A DNA stretch of 64,000 nt. It comes from Pampus argenteus. Lineage: Eukaryota; Chordata; Actinopteri; Scombriformes; Stromateidae. Shown piece after piece: positions 52,860 through 61,282 of this stretch. The DNA is taken from positions 18,742,001 to 18,806,000 of the forward strand of contig CM072866.1 of the NCBI GenBank assembly GCA_036937835.1, written 5' to 3'. Positions within the stretch are counted from its first letter, which is position 1, and the number at the start of each line of letters is the position of its first letter. The notes beneath the pieces were generated by a model. The model made no database searches. It saw only the letters and a program-made list of their open reading frames with translations, and was not told where the DNA came from. The translations under genes were made by a program, and so were the position numbers.

Positions 52860-54510
52860 CAAAGTAACTCACTTTTTCCTCCTCTGGCACACTGCCCAAA
52901 AGTGGTATCCACAGTATAATGTCAAAGACAGGGCAGAGACAGGTGAGTTATTGCTGACAGGGACTCGGCAGGGGAGACAAGGATTGCTTTGATGTAGGAA
53001 TATACAGAAAACATCTTTCTTTCCTCATGTACAATACAGTCCTTATACACACCGACAACCACAGAGTACCGAGTATTGAATATTTAAGCTTGTACAAAAT
53101 AAATCTCCACCTTGCACTCTACTTGATTTTGTTAAACCACAGGTGTGTTGTTTGTTTGTTTTTTAATACTGCCGATCCCCTTTTATAACCCTTACAATTG
53201 TGCTTCAAGAAGGAAAAGTGTCAAGAGGACGCTGCTGTATGTCTGACTAAAAAGTTGGACAAGGAGAAGAAATTGATTTTGTCTGGACAGAACAAAGAAA
53301 AAAGGGTATCTGGGAGCACTGACAGTATGTTCCGAGTTATTTCAAATTCAGTCCAGCATTGGCTCGACCTTAATGTGATTAGAGGTTTGAAGTGGAGAGG
53401 AAAGAGGAAAAGCTGGAGAGGCAAGAACAGAAAGACAAGTGGACAGATAGATGGCATGCAGGCGAGATGAAAGGTTGACTGGGTGGGTTTGAGGGTGTAG
53501 GAGAATGACAGACTGGCTGCCAGGATTGGAAGATGAGGCAGTGCAACAGATGCGGTAAACAGAGCTATAGATGACTCAGTACAGGGCTGCCAGGAAGTAC
53601 AGTAATGAGGTGCATTTGATCAGAAGTACATCCAACATTCAGGATGTGCATTCAAGGAGACAGGTAAGTTGGAGGGGAGTTACTAGAGACAGACAAAAAT
53701 ATTGGCAGGACTAGCCAACTGTGTGACATCCACAAGAGATATGAGACAGACATGTAGTACATGCCAATAAAAGATTTACACCTAAAAAATAGTATTTCCA
53801 GAATAAGTTAATAATAACATTCAACATTCATTAAACATGGTCTGTGGTCTCTCACAGGGCTTGATCTGATGTGATTATTTGTGACAGACACACAGCATTG
53901 CACAACACACCCCAAAAATGGACGTTTAATGATGAGACTACAAACAACATCTTTCCTGCATCAGTACTTGAAAAGCCAACAGTTATTTCCACATGTGATG
54001 TATTGTTGCAACTGGAGCCCAAGCAACAGCCAGGCAAATATCATCAGCTGCTGACAGCTTATCACAGATATATCTGTCCTGCAATAAATCCTACTTTCAT
54101 TATGGTTACAATGTTCAGCTTTGTTTCAACAAAGGATATACTGACAGGAGTTTTCAAATATTTAGTCTACCCTCACTGATATAAATTGAGTAGACAATAT
54201 TAGAAATACAGTAAAAATGTAATACAATTCAACAGCACCACAAACTACAAGTTTTAAACTGACCATAAGATTTAATCAAAACCTTAATGAAATAGTTGAT
54301 GAACATTATAACTGTCATGTTGCAGTTTAACGTAAGTTAGATGTCATGTCAAATTGTATGTCAGCCAATACAATTAGTAACAGCAAATCAGAGTACAGAA
54401 AAAAAGATGGTTGATGCAATTTAAAAACAATGTCACATACATAGTTTGTCCATTACAAGTTTATTTTTAATCACGACAAAACCATTTCAAAATCAATGTA
54501 TTAAATAAAT
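52860..54510. other. Non-coding; no gene recognised
   Basis: Purine-rich at 53200-53700, which yields open frames up to about 100 codons without similarity to any protein. Confidence 0.5.
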
Positions 54511-54775
54511 TAGGACTGCAACAAACAATTATATTTTCATTATTAATAAATCTGCAGATTATTTTCTCAATTAAGTGAAATATTTAACACATCAAAATGT
54601 TTTGTTTTGCCTGACCATCAGTTCAAACCCCCCCCCCAAATATTTGATTTCATATGATGTAAAACAAGGAAAAGCAGCAAATCATGACTATACGAGAAGC
54701 TGGAACCAGCGAACGTTTGGCGTATTTGCTGGAAGAATTAAGCGATTAATCTATTATCAAAATAGCTGTTGATTG
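54511..54775 (+). mobile_element. hAT-like MITE (GCTGCAA family), copy 4
   Basis: Starts TAGGACTGCAACAAACAATT, then TTTTCATTATTAATAAATC and GCAGATTATTTTCTCAATTA. Later come GTAAAACAAGGAAAAGCAGC and GAAGCTGGAACCAGCGAA, ending in AGCGATTAATCTATTATC. The most complete copy in the window; no coding capacity. Confidence 0.82.
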
Positions 54776-54799
54776 TCTCCTGATCCTGATATATTTTTT

Positions 54800-55160
54800 C
54801 AGTCTCAGATGGTCAATATTTGTACCGCTCATGCCCTACTTGCAGCTGTATTCAGCAGAGGACACATGCAGCTGCCACAACCCCATCAATTAATTGCACT
54901 GCCAGCCCAATTATGCCTACTAGGGCAAACTTGTCTCCTGAGGAATGTTCATTTTCAACGCTTGCAGCGTGTACCCCATTAATATGACATGCATCTGCAT
55001 TATTTACTGAAGTCTACAGTGCTGACTTTTCACTTATACTAATGGTGTTAATTAACCAGGTTTGTTGTTAGTAGGATTTTGTTGACAACAGCCCCATTGC
55101 AATTTCTCATTCAAATTACCACTGCCGAGCAACAACCAAACAGTTCCGTTAATTGCTTTG
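54800..55160. promoter_or_regulatory. Candidate conserved non-coding element
   Basis: Contains CATCAATTAATTGCACTGCC, CCCAATTATGCC, CCCATTAATATGACATGC and TGGTGTTAATTAACC. Dense TAATTA-type words in repeat-free DNA. Confidence 0.32.
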
Positions 55161-55209
55161 GAAAATTCATACATGGTTTACTGTGTCAATGTTTCTGTCC
55201 AGTTGTCCT

Positions 55210-55480
55210 TAGATGTGTACCTCTGTAAGTGGCCTCATGAGACGGCACCCCGGGCCACCTTATAGACTGCTCCCATCAGTCCACACAAAGGTCCAAGAGG
55301 ACAGGCTAGACCCAATAAAGCTCACAGGCTCCCTACTGCCCAGTAACAGCCTCTCAGCTCGCCTCATAATTATTCTGTTGGCCCTGTTAAGAAGCCAGAG
55401 AATCTCTCCCTGCTGCATTACTCACACACTGTCAAATATACTGCATAGAGGCTCCCCAGGCTGCACCATCACACAGCTAC
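55210..55480. promoter_or_regulatory. Candidate conserved non-coding element
   Basis: GC-richer than its surroundings and repeat-free, with CCTCATAATTATTCTG and CACCCCGGGCCACC. A 93-codon plus-strand frame overlaps it but is not recognised as protein. Confidence 0.22.
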
Positions 55481-58400
55481 GACTATATAGGTAGAGGCAC
55501 ACGTGTAAACAAACAGAGCAGGATCAAGTTGTATTATCATGTTAAATGTTCCCTCGTTACCACACACAGATAGTGACTATCCCTTAGGGACCCATTTTTG
55601 TCTTTTTTAAAAGGTGGGGGCAGTGGATCTTTAGAGGGAGATAGCAGGTCAACAGTATAGGCCACATAGATGTGGTATATATCATCTGAAAGCTGGGAAC
55701 CTAAAGAATAATTAAGATCAGCACTGTGTCAGGTTGTTCTAGTCATATATCTGTAATAAACACTTTTATTTAGGCGTCTATTCAAGTTTAGAGTGTATAA
55801 GGGCTTCGAACATTATGTTGTATATGATGGCCATTCCTATTATCAATTATGTCTTATAAAGTGTCGCAGCAATCCTTGGGTTAAAAACATTTGTTACAGA
55901 GATTTGAGAGAAATGTATCCATTTTTGATCACTCAAAAATCCATCACATATACATACATAGAGTATTGGAAGTATTCATTAGTTGAAGCCCTATATTATA
56001 TTTTATCTTGTGGTCATAAGACTGAGCATAATTTCATATAAATAGGTATGCGATTGTGAATGCAGTAGCCCAACAACTTTTTTTGTAGTCTTGAAAACAT
56101 GTTGACAGATGGAGGGATGAACTTTGGGTCCCCATGGTCAAGCTGCATAAAATTAAAATAACTCTGGCACAGACTGAGATGATGACAGCATCAGTAATCT
56201 AGTTCTCACACATCAAACATGCAAACCAGCCACTAATATGAACATTGAAAAAGCAGCAATTTAAAAAAAAAAATGAGTCAAAACCTGTCAACTGCCATAT
56301 GGTAACCTGTCATCCTATCAGACAAAGTGACAGGACATTTTTTAAAAATTCTATTTGAACAAAGCATGAAGCCACACCATGACAACATTTTACAATCTGC
56401 CGCATGTCACAGTAGCAATTATAATCCTATCACAGTATGACAATGACATTTGCTTTAATTAGGTTATTTGCACAGCGATTAAAAAGGTTATATACGGCCA
56501 GTGCAATGAAAGACAGACTTATGTAGGATGGAGTATATCTCATAATGTTGAGTACTACAGATTTATGGGATTAGATACGACTGTGAAGCCAGAAACGTTA
56601 TCCCAATATAACCCATATGTTACATATAAGTCAACTGGAGGCCTGTACCGAATCCATAAATCTATGATAATTAGCTACCTGAGGGAGTTGTATGTCAGTG
56701 AGTCTTCAGTTCAAAGCTTATCAAGCACAGGAAGACATAGATATAGTCTAAATCACCGCCACATCACCAATATCAAAGTTTAAATGCGACTGACCTTGTA
56801 GACAACACTGCAAACTACGCTCATGTACACTTCATACAGGTTATTGAACATTTTCATGTCATAAACCCTACAAGAGATGCACATTTTAAGCCAACTGCAA
56901 ATAAATACAGGCATTTGAATACATTCACATGTGAATGTTGTGCTTCAGGGAAGTCGCTACTAGCTCCACCATGTACACATATCTGAGCATGGAAAAGAGC
57001 AATGTGCGAGATACTCCAGCCAGAATGGCAGCGCATCATCTTTGGCAGCTGCGATGGAGCCGAAACGTGACGTAGCTGGACCCTGTGTACATTGACCGTA
57101 ACAGCTTGTCTACACAGAAAGCGTTTTAGCCACTTTTTTTTTTCCTGTTGTCCATCCATCTGCAGTGTATCTGAGGCTTCTATTTTAAATCAATACAGCA
57201 CTCTACACAGGTCATGAATTGGTCTTGCGTTTCACTCAGTGATAATGTGTTGGGCTCCGAGCGCTGCCAAAAAAGTGACCTACACTCAATACTTGTGTCT
57301 TAACGCAGCCTGGGGTGGGAATGTTTTAGCTCTGTCCTCTCAATATTAAAAAAATAAATAAACTGAGTGTAAATGCACAGGTAATACATTTTAAACCACA
57401 AATCACCCTGATGGTGACCCTTGAAAAAAACCCTGGCTCAAGCACCCTGCCAGTAGAGCAACCAGCCATTAGACAAGTAAATATTGTATATTTAGTCACT
57501 GAACAAACAGTGTTGTAAACAGGTGCTCATGACATTTAGTTAAAAATGCATCTAAATAATAATTTCAAAGTTGTTAGTAGTTCGGGGCCTTATTACAGTA
57601 ACCCAGGACCCTGCGAAGTTCATGGTGAAGTGGCTCTATATATATTATTTGGCTGCCACAGCACTGCAGAGCCTCAAACAGGAGGATGTCAGCAGAAGTG
57701 GACTGCACTGGAGGAGTGTGGGCTGAATGAAAGGGCAATAGGCAAAGGAGAGGACAGTAGTTCTTCAAACAACAGCTCCATCTAGTGGCCAGTCCAGAAA
57801 ACTAAATACAGGGAGTAAGTCAAAGGTTGAAGGTTTGAACACCGACTCTTGCTCGCTAATATTGTTATTCTGGGTTTTTATTGGGACTTCCTTAAAGATG
57901 TCCTTTTGAGAATAATTGACTTAAAGAACAACATTACTAAAACACACATACATACATACACACACACAGGACTTCAAAAACGCTTCAAGTCCAGAAAAAA
58001 AGTAATTATATAAAACGGCCAGCTGCTATGCGCATATTGATTCAACCACAAACACTTTCTATGTTATGTAAACATTAAATAAAAAACTTAAATAAAAGTA
58101 TGGACCTCTAGATTAAACAAAGTCACTATTATTCAGCCACAGGTTGAAACTCAAGGATAAAAGAGACACAGTTACAGTGTATTACTTCCCTGTAAATTAA
58201 TATGAACTAGTCGTTTGACAAAACACCGCATATTGTTAAAGGTGATTTTGGTCAAACTACCGTTGCCTAGTAACAGGCTAACGGCTACTTCCAAGGCCAA
58301 GAATTAATCTCAATCAAATGGTCGTTGTTCGTCATTAGTTAGCAAATAATGACCCTTAATATGACAGAAACATTTGAAACAAAATTGAATTGTGTTGGAC

Positions 58401-58547
58401 ATACAGTTAGTGTCCTTTATATCTGACGAGTTTTTGTAGGGAAAGTAACAGTTAGCTTAACCGCCTGCTGTTTTTCTCATAAATGCAGAAGTTAATGTTA
58501 GCAACAAACCGTGAAACACCCCGCAGGCCTTTAAACAAACACTTACC
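55481..58547. other. Non-coding; presumed intron 1 of the minus-strand transcript
   Basis: No recognisable exon. A 101-codon minus frame (56854-57159) and an 82-codon plus frame (55793-56041) resemble nothing. Short repeat-like words occur around 57100-57280 (AAGCGTTTTAGCCAC, GAGCGCTGCCAAAAAAG). CA repeats are at 57945-57967. Confidence 0.45.
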
Positions 58548-58725
58548 GCTGTTTCGAAGATATTCTGATCCCGTAAAGAATTGAACTCAATGGGGGGAAA
58601 AAACAAAAAAAAAACCTACCTCTGCTGCAAACTTTTTAACCCACGTAGCCAGCGACGTAACCAAATTGCGCCAAAATGGCAGTCGTGACCTAATTTCCGG
58701 AAGAGAGACGTCGCAAAGCTTTTGA
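58548..58725 (-). promoter_or_regulatory. CpG-rich promoter and non-coding first exon of an unidentified minus-strand transcript
   Basis: A compact CpG-containing segment in AT-rich surroundings. Read on the minus strand it has CTTCCGGAAAT (ETS type), GCCATTTTGG (YY1 type) and ACGT-containing words, an arrangement typical of TATA-less housekeeping promoters. Two good splice donors follow: GCAGAG|gtaggt (exon end 58620) and AACAGCG|gtaagt (exon end 58547). No ATG lies between the presumed start and either donor, so the exon would be 5' non-coding. It sits about 0.7 kb beyond the inferred gab1 poly(A) site, in the same orientation. In mammals SMARCA5 follows GAB1 in the same orientation, and INPP4B (non-coding first exons, very long introns) lies on the other side. 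No coding exon of either was recognised to the left, so the gene stays unnamed. Confidence 0.5.
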
Positions 58726-59384
58726 TTTGTCAACCTTTAGAGTTTTTAGGAAAAGCACATGTGGAACTAATAACAACTTTTAAATGGTATATTATACGCT
58801 TTGTAATCAGGTTTATTTATATAATTTATAAATTATTCCTATATTATGGGAAATAGGCCTACATATAAAACAATGGTATTTTCCATTTTGTCTTGCACTG
58901 TATAACAGACCAGTCTATTAGGTAGGCTTTTAAAATCTTTCATTGTGCTGCAGTCAAAATACCTCAGTTTCAGTTAGACAGGAATCTTTGCAGAAGCCTA
59001 AATGCACAAAGTGGTACAATAATCATTTTGTCTATGATAAATTAAATTTAATACTTGGAAATTATCATGCCAGAAAGAGCAGTAGCACAGGATATCTTTT
59101 AAAGTATCATGATGGTAAGATCATAGTTTCAGGCTGTAATTGCTCAGAATTGGGAGGAAAACCTTGAAAAATATTCAGGATGTTCAAGGAGACACTAAAA
59201 CTGCGATGTGGGAACCGAAGGTGTGTGTGTGCAAGCCAGCTTGGGTGTGGAATCATCAAGGTTTTTATCTGGATGTGATTGAAAAGAAAATACTAAAACT
59301 AAAGAACACTTACCTTAAAAACCGTGTATTCATTAAAATAAATTAAATTAACAGGTAAGTTAACAAATTACATTGACAACAGAC
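58726..59384. other. Intergenic spacer between gab1 3' end and the next minus-strand promoter
   Basis: AT-rich, about 0.65 kb. Two plus-strand open frames of 74 and 68 codons (58943-59167, 59140-59346) overlap each other, resemble nothing and lack coding character. I see no further signal. Confidence 0.5.
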
Positions 59385-59407
59385 AACTGATGCATAAGAG
59401 GCTGGAA

Positions 59408-59413
59408 TTTATT
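59408..59413 (-). terminator. Probable distal gab1 poly(A) signal (AATAAA)
   Basis: TTTATT on the plus strand reads AATAAA on the minus strand. About 20-30 nt downstream on the minus strand comes a GT-rich stretch (gttgtctgttgtc), the usual downstream element. This makes it the better of the two candidate cleavage sites. Confidence 0.5.
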
Positions 59414-59529
59414 TAGTCCACTTTTAAAATTTACATTTTCTGTCGAGATTCATTAAAAAAGATAAAGCATCATCAGCTTTGCAGTCCATATCACAAAGAA
59501 ACTGCAATAAGGAAAGAGTGAAGTGATGT

Positions 59530-59557
59530 GAATGAGTGAGTGAATGAATGAATGAAG
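59530..59557. repeat. (TGAA)n short microsatellite in gab1 3' UTR
   Basis: GTGA/GAAT tetranucleotide run inside the inferred 3' UTR. Confidence 0.8.
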
Positions 59558-59634
59558 ATGACTTAGTAGGCACATTTTTTTTTTCAAATGATACATGTTA
59601 ATCTAATTGATGGCAAAATATGTACAGCAATGAT

Positions 59635-59640
59635 TTTATT
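59635..59640 (-). terminator. Possible proximal gab1 poly(A) signal (AATAAA)
   Basis: The first AATAAA on the minus strand after the gab1 stop codon, about 1.49 kb downstream of it. The downstream sequence is AT-rich with little GT content, so it may be weak or unused. Confidence 0.35.
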
Positions 59641-61123
59641 TTGTAGCACATGCTTGGGACTTTTGAGTGAGAGTTCACAGGTTAATAAAGCAAAGATCTA
59701 TTCAGGCACAGACTTTTTCACTGTCTACAAAAGATGCATCAAGTTGACTACATGAGGCAGTCAATTTACCAAAACTGTATGCCAGTTCAATTTGAAATAA
59801 ATTAAACCTAAGTGGAGAGGGAAATGAAGAGTATCAATGAATTTCTGAAACTAACTGACCAGAGCTCGTCAAACTAAGCATTTTAACAGGCTTTAGCAAA
59901 TGTTCATCAATAGGAATCAAGAATACTGAGTGGAGAGGACATCCACCTGATGAAATAACTTGAGAAATAAATTAGAAATGGATAGTTGTATTAGTATGCA
60001 TTTATAAAGAGTACCTGATTTTCTCTCTCTCCCCCTCTAACCTAAGTTTGATACCTTTGCATAACTTATAGAAAACCTGTCACGTTCTTTTAAAAACTCA
60101 CAGTAATGCATTCATTAATCACAAATCCTGATACCAACTAAGACAGGTACAGGATTCTACCCTGCAGAATCCACATACCTTCGAGTCAAACACGCTGGAT
60201 ATTCCATACACATAAAGGACACTTTCCTGTTTATATACATAACACTTTTGTACAGTCTTTGCACTTCCATTATAACAGATTGAAGCATCTCCACTTACAA
60301 AGGTAAATGGAAATCAAATCATGTTCAGTGGATTAAACCTTGAGTAAATCCAAAGCTTAAATTGAGCACTTGGTTACATGTAAAATGTACAAGTTCAACT
60401 GCCTTTGCATTGAAAGAAAATAAACAAATCCTCTATGAAATTCTGTTGTACAGGGCTATCTTAAGGGATCCAGTTTGATGTGGGTATACAATCAGGGTCA
60501 GTTTCAGTCATTCACCATTCACAACTGTTGTTAGTAAGACATTTTAAAACTGACCTCTGATTAACATCCACAGAAAACTTCACCCTGCTCAAACAAGAGA
60601 TGCTGCTGAGTTAACCAGATATGCTAACTAGTAAAGAGTGGCATTGACAAAGTATTGTGATCATGTTAAAGTGATTTCACTTACACTCAAACATCAAACA
60701 GCATTATAATTTAAGGAAATGTTAACTCTGGATCAACCCACAGGCCGTTGAAAGATAAACGGGGGAAAAAAAACGAATTCAATATAGGGCAGTGAATGTT
60801 CAGAGTTCATGAGTCTGCGTAAATCAAACCCCTCAAGACAGGTCCAGTCATTCCATCTGCTTTCATACTGCATACAGCTTATTCCTGGCCTACAACCCTT
60901 CCCACAACTGTACACACAGTGCTGTCCATGGCCTGACAGCAGTGCAAACCAAAGACGGTTGAGTGGCTGTGGAGCTCCTCAGGCCCCTACACACTAAAGA
61001 TCTCGTTGAGGTGAAACGTGACGGCTGGACTGTCCCAAAGCACAAACCAGAGCCTACAGTACGACAGTGTAAAAAGGCCCAGTGGTTCAGGAGTTTGAAG
61101 GGCAGGCGGGTGGGACAACATGG

Positions 61124-61282
61124 TCACTTGGGCCCTTTGGATGGTGTGTCAGTCTCTGTGGATTGGCGGCCATCGTTCCAGGCCTCCCGGGTGCTCTTGA
61201 GGGCCTGCGTCCGTTGCTGGTCCACAACTACATAGTCAACACGCTCATCTGATGCTGCCATGCCAGTTCCATTGCTTTTCAT
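61124..61282 (-). CDS. gab1: gab1 terminal coding exon (SHP2-binding VDYVVVD and stop)
   Basis: This exon holds 52 codons plus TGA. It follows a good acceptor on the minus strand (pyrimidine tract ending in ctctccag, AG at 61283-61284) in phase 0. It carries DERVDYVVVDQQ, the more C-terminal of the two SHP2 SH2-binding tyrosines (Tyr659 in human GAB1), then STREAWNDGRQST and the stop at 61124-61126. The first 15 residues replace the human spacer residue for residue in number but differ in sequence, as expected of a linker. The upstream intron is only 110 bp (61283-61392). Confidence 0.93.
   Translation of the reverse strand: MKSNGTGMAASDERVDYVVVDQQRTQALKSTREAWNDGRQSTETDTPSKGPK

Larger units (their letters stand above)
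59385..61123 (-). other. gab1: gab1 3' UTR (inferred extent about 1.7 kb)
   Basis: Non-coding sequence after the gab1 stop. On the minus strand the first AATAAA-type signal is at 59635-59640 and the second at 59408-59413. No canonical hexamer occurs closer to the stop, so the UTR is at least about 1.5 kb. The left limit is inferred from the distal signal. Open frames on either strand inside it are short and unrecognisable. Confidence 0.6.

Noticed and set aside
57100..57300. Possible hAT or PIF-type transposon end (GCGCTGCC/AAGCGTTTT words)
   Set aside because: No matching inverted terminus or target duplication could be found.
58676..58693. Plus-strand ATG in AAAATGGCAGTCGTGACC as a start codon
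   Set aside because: Stops after five codons (TAA at 58691); the AAAATGGC word is better read as a YY1-type promoter motif.
60963..61235. 90-codon plus-strand frame near 61 kb
   Set aside because: Antisense shadow of the gab1 terminal exon and 3' UTR.
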